DNA from: Oscillospiraceae bacterium
Lineage (GTDB): Bacteria; Bacillota; Clostridia; Oscillospirales; Ruminococcaceae
NCBI GenBank assembly: GCA_018110925.1
Contig: JAGAZJ010000021.1
Coordinates: forward strand, 1-54,893
Direction of reading: 5' to 3'
Length of the DNA stretch: 54,893 bases
Both the position numbers and the translations under genes were made by a program. This document shows positions 17,670 to 26,089 of the stretch, piece after piece (position 1 is the first letter of the stretch; each line of letters begins with the position of its first letter). Below the pieces are notes generated by a model. The model saw only the letters and a program-made list of their open reading frames with translations, made no database searches and was not told the origin of the DNA.

Positions 17670-19395
17670 GATACTCAAAAACTTCTTTGACTTCTGCGGT
17701 GAAGAGGACAGAAAGAGGTTCTATACCTCCATTATACTTAGCTTTGTCACAGCGATGTTCGAGGCACTGAAAATACCTGCCATAGCCTGCATGGTCAAGG
17801 CACTGCTTGAGGGCAGCGTGACATCTGCGACCTGCCTTACCTGTCTCGGCATAATGCTTGTGAGCATCATAGGCGCAGGGATCTTCAAGTCAAAAGCAAC
17901 CATGCTCCAGACAGAGGGCGGCTATAATACCTGCGCTCACAAGCGCATGAAGCTCGCTGAGCATCTGCGTTATCTGCCCATGGGCTACTACAACGAGAAC
18001 AGTCTCGGTCACATAATGTCTGTTACCACTAACACCATGCAGAACCTTGAAAATGTTGCGACAAGAGTTGTCATGATTGTTTGCTCGGGTCTTCTCACAA
18101 CTGCTGTGATAACAGTTATGATACTGTTTTTCGACTGGCGGATCGGACTTGTGCTCTGCGTCGGTCTTGTGGTGTTCTTCCTCATAAACAGCGGCATGAT
18201 GAAAGTATCGGCAGGTATGGCAAAGCAGAAGCTGGAAAAGGACTCCGCACTTGTTGCCAAAGTAATAGAATACATACAGGGCATATCAGAGGTAAAGGCA
18301 TTCCGTCTCACTGGAGAAAGGAGCCGTGACCTTAACATAGCCATAGACGAGAATGAGCACGCCAATTCCGCAATGGAGCTGAAGCTTATACCGTTTATGA
18401 CCATGCAGAGCTTCTGGCTCAAAGGCGTCGGCACTCTGATCGTGCTCATATCCGTGCTTCTGCACACGGGCGGAAATATGGATCTGCTCACCACGATCAT
18501 AATGATAATAAGCTCATACATGATATACGCACAGCTTGACAACGCAGGCAAATACTCCGCACTGCTGAGGACTGTCGATGTCAGTGTTCGTCAGGCACAG
18601 GAGATACTGGATACACCTCAGATGGACATTTCAGGCGATGACATCACCCCTGCGCACTTCAATATCTCCGCAGAGAACATTACCTTTGCCTATGAGAAAA
18701 AGTCCGTCATAAACGGCATATCCCTCGATATACCCGAACGCACGACCACCGCAATAGTCGGCCCGTCGGGAGGAGGAAAGACGACTCTCACCTCACTGCT
18801 CTCACGTTTCTGGGATGTTGACAGCGGCAAAGTAACTCTGGACGGCAGAGATGTTCGTGAATACAGCATGGATGCTCTTATGAGAAATTACAGCTTCGTG
18901 TTCCAAAAGGTATATCTCTTTGCAGACACCATAGCAAACAATATCCGCTTCGGTCAGCCCGATGCGCCTATGGAGAAGGTCATAGAGGCAGCAAAAAAGG
19001 CCTGCTGTCACGATTTTATAACAAAGCTCCCCGATGGTTACGACACTGTTATAGGCGAGGGCGGTGCTTCACTTTCGGGCGGAGAGAAACAGCGCATATC
19101 CATAGCCCGTGCCATAATGAAGGATGCTCCCGTTATCGTACTCGACGAAGCCACCGCAAATGTTGACCCCGAGAACGAAGCTGAACTCATGAAGGCAGTG
19201 GAGGCTCTCACAAAGGAGAAGACCATCATTATGATCGCCCACAGGCTCAAAACGGTCAGAAACGCCGACCAGATACTTGTCATAGACAGCGGCAGGATAG
19301 CACAGCAGGGAACGCACGAAAGCCTTATGAGCGAGGACGGCATATACCGCACATTCGTTGAGAGCAGGCGTGAAGCCGCATCGTGGAGACTGTAA
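17656..19395 (+). CDS. ABC half-transporter with exporter fold, YbtQ/IrtB-like
   Basis: A 579-residue half-transporter with six membrane helices and an ATPase domain carrying Walker A GPSGGGKTT near residue 370, signature LSGGEKQ, Walker B VIVLDEA and H-loop AHRLKT. It overlaps the previous gene by 14 bases, typical of a heterodimer pair made in equal amounts. Three starts are possible (GTG 17653, ATG 17656, ATG 17662); 17656 is chosen for its distance of five bases from AAGGA. As with its partner, import of a ferric siderophore is the favoured role by analogy with YbtQ and IrtB, while drug or peptide export is the alternative. Confidence 0.88.
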   Translation: MRMFKILKNFFDFCGEEDRKRFYTSIILSFVTAMFEALKIPAIACMVKALLEGSVTSATCLTCLGIMLVSIIGAGIFKSKATMLQTEGGYNTCAHKRMKLAEHLRYLPMGYYNENSLGHIMSVTTNTMQNLENVATRVVMIVCSGLLTTAVITVMILFFDWRIGLVLCVGLVVFFLINSGMMKVSAGMAKQKLEKDSALVAKVIEYIQGISEVKAFRLTGERSRDLNIAIDENEHANSAMELKLIPFMTMQSFWLKGVGTLIVLISVLLHTGGNMDLLTTIIMIISSYMIYAQLDNAGKYSALLRTVDVSVRQAQEILDTPQMDISGDDITPAHFNISAENITFAYEKKSVINGISLDIPERTTTAIVGPSGGGKTTLTSLLSRFWDVDSGKVTLDGRDVREYSMDALMRNYSFVFQKVYLFADTIANNIRFGQPDAPMEKVIEAAKKACCHDFITKLPDGYDTVIGEGGASLSGGEKQRISIARAIMKDAPVIVLDEATANVDPENEAELMKAVEALTKEKTIIMIAHRLKTVRNADQILVIDSGRIAQQGTHESLMSEDGIYRTFVESRREAASWRL

Positions 19396-19396
19396 C

Positions 19397-20140
19397 ATGA
19401 CGGGACTATTCACGGCGGATGTGGAGAACAGAGGACTTGTCCTCGATCCGAGGACAAAACTGTTCGTAATGATAACGCTGGTGGTATTTGCCCTTGGCAA
19501 TACGGGCAGTGACATAGCGGCAGTAAAATATGCCACTGTCGTGCTTTGCCTTTTGCCCGTGATACTTCTTTGCACGGCAAGGCAGTATAAGAGAGCGGCA
19601 TTATCGGGGCTGGTCTATACTTTGATGAAGACGGTGGAGATGTTCTGTATGCCCCATATGACAGGTATGATCCTGAGTCTCATCGGTCTGTGCTGCCTGA
19701 TATTCGTGCGGCTTATGCCGGGGCTCATAATGGGCGCATATATGCTCTCATCGACGACGGTGAGCGAATTCATCGCCGCAATGCACCGTATGCACATACC
19801 CCGGCAGATAACCATACCGATGTCTGTGATGTTCAGGTTTTTCCCGACGGTGTTCGAGGAATTTTCGTCGATAAACACTGCGATGAAAATGCGTGATATA
19901 CGGATAGGTGGAAAAAACTCGGGCAAGTTCATCGAGTACCGGCTTGTGCCGCTGATGGTCTGCTCGGTGAATATAGGAAGCGAGCTGTCTGCGGCGGCTC
20001 TGACACGGGGGCTCGGCACTAAAGTGCGCCGCACCAATATATGCAGGATAGGATTTCATGTACAGGATGTCATAGTGCTGATTCTCTCATCTGCGCTGTA
20101 TGTGCTGTGGATACTCGGTCTGACAGGAGTGACAGGATGA
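19397..20140 (+). CDS. ECF transporter transmembrane component EcfT
   Basis: A 246-residue membrane protein of the EcfT/CbiQ family that couples ATP hydrolysis to the S component. It shows the expected order: an N-terminal segment VLDPRTKLFVM, four or five hydrophobic helices, and two coupling-helix motifs near MKMRDIRIG and AAALTRGLGT, the latter matching the Ala-Arg-Gly signature. The ATG at 19397 begins one base after the stop of the ABC gene, with GGAG nine bases upstream. The stop overlaps the EcfA start by four bases. It completes an ECF module with the S component at the head of the operon. Confidence 0.85.
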   Translation: MTGLFTADVENRGLVLDPRTKLFVMITLVVFALGNTGSDIAAVKYATVVLCLLPVILLCTARQYKRAALSGLVYTLMKTVEMFCMPHMTGMILSLIGLCCLIFVRLMPGLIMGAYMLSSTTVSEFIAAMHRMHIPRQITIPMSVMFRFFPTVFEEFSSINTAMKMRDIRIGGKNSGKFIEYRLVPLMVCSVNIGSELSAAALTRGLGTKVRRTNICRIGFHVQDVIVLILSSALYVLWILGLTGVTG

Positions 20141-21549
20141 GCGCTGTATTAAGGAATGTTTCTTTCAGATACGCAAACGGTGATACAGGCGCTCTCTGCG
20201 ATGTCAGCCTTGAAATAAGACAAGGTGAATGTGTACTTCTCTGCGGCAGTTCCGGATGCGGCAAAACAACGGTCACAAGGCTATTAAACGGGCTTATCCC
20301 ACATTATTACGAGGGTGAGCTCGATGGTGAGATCACGGTTTTCGGCAAGGACATACGCTCTGCCGCCATAGAAGACCTGGCAGGCACGGTGGGAAGTGTG
20401 TTCCAAAATCCTCGGAGCCAGTTTTTCTGTGTGGATACAACCGCAGAGATAGCATTCGGCTGTGAGAACATGGGTCTGCCGGAGAATGAGATACGCTCAC
20501 GCATGGACAGGACCGTTACCGAAATGAATATACGGCCGCTCCTTGACAGGAGCATATTCAGGCTCTCGGGCGGTGAAAAGCAGAAGATCGCCTGCGCCGG
20601 GGTAGCGGCTATGCTCCCTGAGCTTATCGTACTTGACGAACCCACATCAAATCTCGACCTTGATGCGATAGAGGAGCTGAAAGAGACGATACGCAGATGG
20701 CAGACACAGGGCAAGACCATCGTCATCGCAGAGCACCGTCTCGGCTGGCTGAACGGTCTCTGCACAAGAGTGCTGTTTATGGAAAACGGCCGAATATCTT
20801 CGGAGTTTGCGGGAGAGAGCTTTTTCTCACTGGACTCAGAAACGCTTTCAGGTATGGGTCTGCGGCCTGTATACACAAAGCACGATTATCTTGACAGCAG
20901 AACGGGGCTGTCCCGTATCAAGCCGTTTGATCAAAGAGATGTCATCACCCTCGAGAACTTCGTTTACAGCTACGGCAGACACACGGCGCTCAACATAGAC
21001 CGTCTGGAGATACCCACAGGCTCGGTAACTGCTGTCGTGGGTCACAATGGCGCAGGCAAATCCACATTCACAAAATGCCTGTGCGGTCTGCAAAAGGGCT
21101 TCAGAGGCACAGTGACAACAGGAAGGGCTTTGCGCCCGAAGGATATGATGGCTCTGTCTTATATGGTCATGCAGGACGTTAATCATCAGCTCTTTGCAGA
21201 GACCGTTATGGAGGAGATCATGCTCGGCGCCGATGATACAGACACTGACAAGGCACTCGACATACTGAACAGGCTGAACATATACGAATATAAGGACCGC
21301 CACCCCATGTCACTCTCAGGCGGACAGAAACAGCGTGTGGCTATCGCCTCCGCTCTGCTTGCAGGGAAGAAACTGCTGGTCTTTGACGAGCCCACCAGCG
21401 GTCTTGACCTGAGGAGCATGGAGTGTACCGCCGAACTTCTCAGCTCTCTCGGTAGCAATATCACCGTTCTTATCGTCACCCACGATATGGAGCTGATAGA
21501 CCGCTGCTGTACACATATACTTCACATTGAGGCAGGCAAAATCAATTGA
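20137..21549 (+). CDS. ECF transporter ATPase, two fused ABC domains
   Basis: A 470-residue protein with two ATPase domains in one chain, the fused form of EcfA and EcfA'. Domain 1 has Walker A GSSGCGKTT (37-45), LSGGEKQ and IVLDEPTSNLD; domain 2 has GHNGAGKST (302-310), LSGGQKQ and LVFDEPTSGLD, each with an H-loop (AEHRL, THDME). It should power the MptD-type S component through EcfT. The start at 20137 overlaps the EcfT stop as ATGA; a longer in-frame reading is rejected because it lies inside ecfT. It is the last gene before a strong terminator. Confidence 0.9.
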   Translation: MSAVLRNVSFRYANGDTGALCDVSLEIRQGECVLLCGSSGCGKTTVTRLLNGLIPHYYEGELDGEITVFGKDIRSAAIEDLAGTVGSVFQNPRSQFFCVDTTAEIAFGCENMGLPENEIRSRMDRTVTEMNIRPLLDRSIFRLSGGEKQKIACAGVAAMLPELIVLDEPTSNLDLDAIEELKETIRRWQTQGKTIVIAEHRLGWLNGLCTRVLFMENGRISSEFAGESFFSLDSETLSGMGLRPVYTKHDYLDSRTGLSRIKPFDQRDVITLENFVYSYGRHTALNIDRLEIPTGSVTAVVGHNGAGKSTFTKCLCGLQKGFRGTVTTGRALRPKDMMALSYMVMQDVNHQLFAETVMEEIMLGADDTDTDKALDILNRLNIYEYKDRHPMSLSGGQKQRVAIASALLAGKKLLVFDEPTSGLDLRSMECTAELLSSLGSNITVLIVTHDMELIDRCCTHILHIEAGKIN

Positions 21550-21565
21550 CTTAGCCGACACACAA

Positions 21566-21601
21566 AGCCATAGCTTCTGACACACATAAGAAGCTATGGC
21601 T
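21566..21601 (+). terminator. Bidirectional terminator after the ECF/ABC operon
   Basis: A perfect 13-pair stem AGCCATAGCTTCT / AGAAGCTATGGCT with a ten-base loop, followed by ATTTTAT on the plus strand and TTTGTG on the minus strand. It separates the operon from the convergent MFS gene. Confidence 0.85.
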
Positions 21602-21611
21602 ATTTTATCTA

Positions 21612-22862
21612 TCATACTAATTGTCTTGCATCTGCGGCGTTTTCGTTTTCAAGCTGTTGTATATCACGGTCACGAAGCAGTGTCACCGCAGAGACTGCGA
21701 GAAGTACTCCCGATATGAGTATCATCAGCGCCGCTCCCCTGCCGACACCGTACCCCGTCAGCCTGCCAAAAGCGTCAGCAGCTATGCCCGACAGACCGTA
21801 TGCCGCCACATACCCTATCTGCGAAAGCGAACCGATAAAGCCCCACGCCCTGCCTTGCAGATGATCGGGTATATTCGTGCGTGCCAGATAATCAAGACAG
21901 TTGTTAGCAAAGGGCAGTACTGCAAAGAACATAAAGCCGAACAGGCATATGGGTATCACGTTCTCAAACAGCGATATGCCGGCCATGAATGCCCCTGCCA
22001 TAAAAAATGAGATGCGCAGTATCTTCACATAGCCCTTTTTTATGCCTGTGATGCCGAGTATCAGACCGGACACCAGCATACCGCAGGCACAGACAGTCTC
22101 TGTTATTCCGAGTATCTTTTCATCGGCTATCGACAGCACCATAGGCTCAACAAGTATCTGCAAAACTCCCATGAACATCGTTATGGCGGATGACACAAGT
22201 ATCAGTTTGAATACGCCCTTCCTGCCGTGTACCGCCTGCCAGCCCTCACCGATGCTTTCGGCAAATGAGGAGGAGGTCTCCGCCTTTTTGGTCGTTATGC
22301 TCTTTCTCACTATCGCCGTTGCCGTAACTGTAACAAAGAATGTGCATATATCTATTGCAAGGAGAAGTGTAATATCGCTTATGCTCAACAGAAATCCCGC
22401 TATCACCGGTGAAAAGAGATACCTTGCACTGCCCGCAAGAGAGACAAGTCCGCTCGCCTTGGAAAATTCTTCCTTTGAGAGAAGGTCGGTTATCGTGGCT
22501 CTGTAACTCGGTTCAAGAAGCGAGGAGAACACGGCGCTCACAAGCACCCCTGTACATATCTGGAGCATCGTCGCACCGCCGCACTTCATACAGATGAGAA
22601 TGAAAGCTACGCCAAGCCCCGAGAAGCCGTCCCCTATCATCATAAGAAGCCTTCTGTCAAAGCGGTCTGCAAGCACCCCGGCTGGAACGCTCAGAAGCAG
22701 TGTGGGCAGAAAGGCAAGCAGTGTCACAAGCCCCATATATGCCGCACTGCCTGTCTGCCTGAACACATACACTCCCAACCCGAAACTGGTCAGTCCGCCG
22801 CCTATGGAGGATATGAGTTCCCCTGCCCAGAGAAGTAGAAACTTTTTGAAATTTCCGCTCAT
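21612..22862 (-). CDS. MFS transporter, MefA/EntS-like
   Basis: A 416-residue integral membrane protein with 12 predicted helices. The loop between helices 2 and 3 reads GVLADRFDRR, the major-facilitator signature, and the family most resembling it is MFS_3, which includes macrolide efflux MefA and enterobactin exporter EntS. It is therefore probably a proton-driven exporter of a hydrophobic compound. The ATG overlaps the stop of the upstream CPBP gene by four bases, so the two are cotranscribed from an operator-flanked promoter. Nearness to the iron-box operon is notable, but the two are convergent and separated by a terminator. Confidence 0.85.
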   Translation of the reverse strand: MSGNFKKFLLLWAGELISSIGGGLTSFGLGVYVFRQTGSAAYMGLVTLLAFLPTLLLSVPAGVLADRFDRRLLMMIGDGFSGLGVAFILICMKCGGATMLQICTGVLVSAVFSSLLEPSYRATITDLLSKEEFSKASGLVSLAGSARYLFSPVIAGFLLSISDITLLLAIDICTFFVTVTATAIVRKSITTKKAETSSSFAESIGEGWQAVHGRKGVFKLILVSSAITMFMGVLQILVEPMVLSIADEKILGITETVCACGMLVSGLILGITGIKKGYVKILRISFFMAGAFMAGISLFENVIPICLFGFMFFAVLPFANNCLDYLARTNIPDHLQGRAWGFIGSLSQIGYVAAYGLSGIAADAFGRLTGYGVGRGAALMILISGVLLAVSAVTLLRDRDIQQLENENAADARQLV

Positions 22863-23701
22863 CTGCCCTCATCCTCCGTCTGATATTCAAGCAGTCTGCC
22901 CACATGGTCGGTCTCAAAGAACATCTTCTTGTTTGTCAGTACGATAACTACCGCCGCTATGAACACGAATATGGTCTCTATACACTTTGTTTCGGGAGTC
23001 ATGGCTATCTTTTCCTGCATGATGTTCACAAACAGGTGAAATATTATGGTCGCCAGCATACTTCTTCTGTTCTTGACATAGACCCATGTCTGGATAAAGT
23101 CAAAGGGTATGGTGCTTATGAGGAAATTCAGCATATAGAATATGCCCATCTCTCTCAGTCCGTAGTGGTATGTGCCGGGCACCCAGAAGAGGGGCAGATG
23201 CCAGCAAGCCCATATGCATCCGAATATTATCGACTCGGTGAACCAGTTGTGATATGAACCCACTGCATCCTCGCCGTATCCTCTCCAGCCGAGTTCCTCC
23301 AGTGTGGAAGCAAGGAATATGGTGAGCAGTGCAGATGTGCCGCTTATGGAAAACGAGAAATCCTCGGTGAACGACAGCTGGTCGGGCGAGCCGCCGAACA
23401 GCACAGATGTGCCGATAGATGCCAGTACTATCGCCGCAAATACGACTATGGCGAGAATGATATACAAGGGTTTCAGGTGGTAAAATCCAACCAGCTTTCG
23501 TTTGAGGTCGTCTTTCAGCATCTTGTTGCCGGATGCCAGCACAGTTACCATAGCCGTTACAGCAGGGCTTATCAGGCCGAGCAGCATAAGAACGAACATC
23601 AGCGGTGTGTCTTTCAGAAGTATGGCGGCTATCCAGAAGCCCCATGTCAGCGCAAAAACTATCAGATAAAATTTCTTAGGATTGTATGTATAGTGTCCCA
23701 T
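22859..23701 (-). CDS. CPBP family intramembrane metalloprotease
   Basis: A 280-residue membrane protein with about eight helices and all three CPBP motifs: EELGWRG (EExxxR), ACWHLPLF (FxxxH type) and IIFHLFVNI (HxxxN type), which coordinate the metal in CAAX-processing and bacteriocin-immunity proteases. The start is set at 23701, seven bases after AAAGGAG; a longer in-frame reading would include the promoter and operators. It is translationally coupled to the MFS gene, suggesting joint work in resistance to or processing of a membrane-active compound. The actual substrate is unknown. Confidence 0.85.
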   Translation of the reverse strand: MGHYTYNPKKFYLIVFALTWGFWIAAILLKDTPLMFVLMLLGLISPAVTAMVTVLASGNKMLKDDLKRKLVGFYHLKPLYIILAIVVFAAIVLASIGTSVLFGGSPDQLSFTEDFSFSISGTSALLTIFLASTLEELGWRGYGEDAVGSYHNWFTESIIFGCIWACWHLPLFWVPGTYHYGLREMGIFYMLNFLISTIPFDFIQTWVYVKNRRSMLATIIFHLFVNIMQEKIAMTPETKCIETIFVFIAAVVIVLTNKKMFFETDHVGRLLEYQTEDEGR

Positions 23702-23729
23702 GATGATCTCCTTTTTCGACGGGGGTGTT

Positions 23730-23811
23730 TTCGACTGATAGTCGGTTTTATTGATTTTATAATACCACACACTCTGCGTCTTGTCAAGAACATTTTCGAC
23801 TATTAGTCGAA
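23730..23811 (-). promoter_or_regulatory. Promoter of the CPBP-MFS operon flanked by two operators
   Basis: On the minus strand TTGACA (23782-23787) and TATTAT (23759-23764) are 17 bases apart. Two inverted repeats sharing CGACT-N3-AGTCG flank this promoter: CGACTATTAGTCG at 23797-23809, extended to a 17-bp palindrome, and CGACTGATAGTCG at 23732-23744. Their centres are 65 bp apart. A further half site TTCGAC is at 23715-23720. This looks like a TetR- or MarR-type repressor target, but no matching regulator gene lies next to it. Confidence 0.7.
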
Positions 23812-24077
23812 TTTTGTTGAATATGAACATTTTAACATAACAAAGCCGCTCTGATCATATGTCATTTGCACTAAAACATACTGTTGTTTTTATGAGCTGT
23901 ATATGGTGGTCTGCAAGCCGCAAAGCATATGATACTGATTTCGACCCATGTGCAGACAGAGGAAGAAACAGTTTACAGCCCCATAAATAGTGCAATTTTT
24001 ATATAGCTTTTTTCGGGCGTTTGTGGTAAGATATATATGCTTTACTTTTACGACTCAGATTTCAAGGGGATAACAGG
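23812..24077. other. Intergenic gap without recognised features
   Basis: This 266-base gap between divergent genes holds no convincing coding frame, hairpin or full promoter. The stretch 24000-24060 is AT-rich and presumably contains the dnaD promoter, but no -35/-10 pair with proper spacing was found. Confidence 0.4.
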
Positions 24078-25007
24078 ATGAAATACAGGATAAACTGGGG
24101 CGACGACGTGTTCGCCGTACCGAGGAGCGCCGCAGACGGCCTGAAGCTCGCCTCGCCAAAGGCGGCAAAAGTGCTTATGTGGCTGTGTGCCAACAAATGT
24201 CTGCCCGATGACCCGTCAGAGATAGACAGAAACATCTCACGGGATGACGTCGAGGATGCACTGAATTTCTGGACACAGCTCGGCGTGGTCACAGACAAGG
24301 ACAGATGTGAGCCCGCTCCCGTTCCTTCGCCGAAAAAGGCTTCTCCGCCCAGGTTCAAGATGCTCATGCCCACCGAGATAGCAGAGCGTGTACAGGGCTC
24401 GCCTGACATACGCTTTCTCTTTGAAAGTACGGAGCAGTACGCCGCACGGCCGCTGACCCACGATGAACAGCGCACACTGATATGGATACACGACCATCTG
24501 GGCATTCCCTCGGATGTGATACTGATGCTTGTCAGCAGATGTTTCTCCGCAGGAAAGGGACAGATGAGCTATATAGAAAAGGTCGCCTGTGACTGGAGCG
24601 AAAGGGGCATATTCACCTATGCCGACGCAGAAAGGGAACTTATCGAGATACAGCGCAGGGACAGCGGCAGAGATCATATCATGAAGCTCATAGGAGCGGC
24701 ACGTCTAAGCTCCGCTCAGACCGAGTGTGTTGACCGCTGGAACGACTGGAACGTCACCGATGAGATGATAAACCATGCAGCAGAGATATGCACGGACAAG
24801 AAAATGAGGATAGATATAAAATACATGGACGGCATAATCTGCAAGTGGCGCAAAGACGGCATAAACACCGTTGATGGCGCAAAGCGCATGAGCGAGGAGC
24901 GCAGAAAGCCGGCCGAAAAGGGACGTCCGCAGAAGACCATATATGACACGGATATGCTGGCGATGCAGAACTTTACGGGATTTCTTGACGGGGGTGCTGA
25001 TAATTGA
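24078..25007 (+). CDS. DnaD domain-containing replication initiation protein
   Basis: A 309-residue protein of the DnaD/DnaB-like primosome family. An N-terminal winged-helix-like part (residues 1-80) is followed by two C-terminal DnaD modules, around 125-200 (LTHDEQRTLIWIHDHLGI ... YIEKVACDWSERGI) and 205-280 (YMDGIICKWRKDGINTV). Such proteins remodel DNA and help load the replicative helicase. Its stop overlaps the start of the dnaI-like helicase-loader gene, a conserved pairing in Clostridia. AGGGGG lies upstream of the ATG. Confidence 0.85.
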   Translation: MKYRINWGDDVFAVPRSAADGLKLASPKAAKVLMWLCANKCLPDDPSEIDRNISRDDVEDALNFWTQLGVVTDKDRCEPAPVPSPKKASPPRFKMLMPTEIAERVQGSPDIRFLFESTEQYAARPLTHDEQRTLIWIHDHLGIPSDVILMLVSRCFSAGKGQMSYIEKVACDWSERGIFTYADAERELIEIQRRDSGRDHIMKLIGAARLSSAQTECVDRWNDWNVTDEMINHAAEICTDKKMRIDIKYMDGIICKWRKDGINTVDGAKRMSEERRKPAEKGRPQKTIYDTDMLAMQNFTGFLDGGADN

Positions 25008-25981
25008 CAAGAACAGAGATAAGGCATCTTGCCAATGCGCAGATGGAACAGCGCAGGAACAGGGCTGTTGCCGCCGCAGAGGAAAGACGGAAAGAGATAT
25101 ATTCAAAACTTCCGCAGATAAAAGAGATGCAGACGATGCTGGCTCAGACCTCGGTAAAGCTGTCACAGTCACTTATAACAAACAAGGGCGACCACAGACA
25201 GGCACTGGAGGAGATACGCAAGAACAACACCGAATGCCGCCGCATGATCGCAGACACTCTCACCGCCGCAGGCTATCCCGAGGATCACCTTGAGATCCAC
25301 TACCGCTGTCAAATATGCGAAGACACGGGTTTTACCGACAGAGCAATGTGCGACTGCCTCAAAAGGCTGATAAACAAGATAGCCTCCGACGAGCTCAACC
25401 GTGATGCAAATATGCCCAATGCGGACTTTGCTCACTTTGACCTCAATATGTACAGGGATGTGAACATCAACGGTATTGATGCGTACAAACTAATGAGCAA
25501 CGTTGCCGCATTCTGCCGTGACTACGCAAAGAATTTTTCCATGTCGTCCCAGAGCCTGCTGATGATCGGCAATCCCGGTCTTGGCAAGACACATCTTTCC
25601 GTCTCTATCGCAAAAGAGGTCATAAACCTCGGTCACAGCGTCATCTACGGTTCAGTAGTGGACAGGCTCCGTGACATAGAGCGTGAGCATTTCGGCAGAG
25701 CCGAGGAGGACAGGAACGTTCTTGACCTTTTGCTTGAAACGGATCTGCTCGTACTTGACGATCTCGGCTCCGAACAGCGCACTCCCTTTTATGAGTCCAC
25801 CCTTTACAACATCATAAACACAAGGATAAACACCTCACGTCCGACTATCATCAGCACCAATCTCACATGGGAGGAGCTGTCCCAGATGTACAACGAGAGG
25901 CTCATATCCCGTCTGGCATATGTCTACAAGCGTGTGGGCTTTATAGGCAGGGATGTCAGGGCAATAATGGCAGGGATGTGA
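25004..25981 (+). CDS. DnaC/DnaI-like helicase loader ATPase
   Basis: A 325-residue AAA+ ATPase predicted to load the DnaB-type helicase. Residues 102-119 form a zinc-binding-like cluster (CQIC ... CDC), as in DnaI; the ATPase part has Walker A GNPGLGKTH (189-197), Walker B LLVLDDLGSE and a sensor STNL, with an arginine-rich C-terminus. The gene starts at TTG, overlapping the dnaD-like stop by three bases, so the two are coupled. IstB-like transposition helpers share this fold, but no transposase lies nearby. Confidence 0.88.
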   Translation: MTRTEIRHLANAQMEQRRNRAVAAAEERRKEIYSKLPQIKEMQTMLAQTSVKLSQSLITNKGDHRQALEEIRKNNTECRRMIADTLTAAGYPEDHLEIHYRCQICEDTGFTDRAMCDCLKRLINKIASDELNRDANMPNADFAHFDLNMYRDVNINGIDAYKLMSNVAAFCRDYAKNFSMSSQSLLMIGNPGLGKTHLSVSIAKEVINLGHSVIYGSVVDRLRDIEREHFGRAEEDRNVLDLLLETDLLVLDDLGSEQRTPFYESTLYNIINTRINTSRPTIISTNLTWEELSQMYNERLISRLAYVYKRVGFIGRDVRAIMAGM

Positions 25982-26016
25982 CCCAAAGCCAATGCATAAT
26001 ATCTGTAAACGCAAGA

Positions 26017-26049
26017 AAGACCTGTCCCGGTGTGATCGGGACAGGTCTT
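26017..26049 (+). terminator. Intrinsic terminator after the dnaD-dnaI pair
   Basis: A perfect 13-pair stem AAGACCTGTCCCG / CGGGACAGGTCTT with a seven-base loop, followed by ATAATAT. Confidence 0.8.
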
Positions 26050-26058
26050 ATAATATAA

Positions 26059-26082
26059 ACAGGGCTGCACAAACAGCCCTGT
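26059..26082 (-). terminator. Terminator of the decarboxylase-subunit operon
   Basis: ACAGGGCTG / CAGCCCTGT form a nine-pair perfect stem with a six-base loop, read from the minus strand and followed there by TTATATT. It is seven bases beyond the stop of the beta-subunit gene. Confidence 0.75.
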
Positions 26083-26089
26083 GATACTT

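Noticed and set aside
25004-25981. IstB-type transposition helper
   Set aside because: The fold is shared, but the gene is coupled to a DnaD protein, has the DnaI-like cysteine cluster and no transposase or inverted repeats adjoin.
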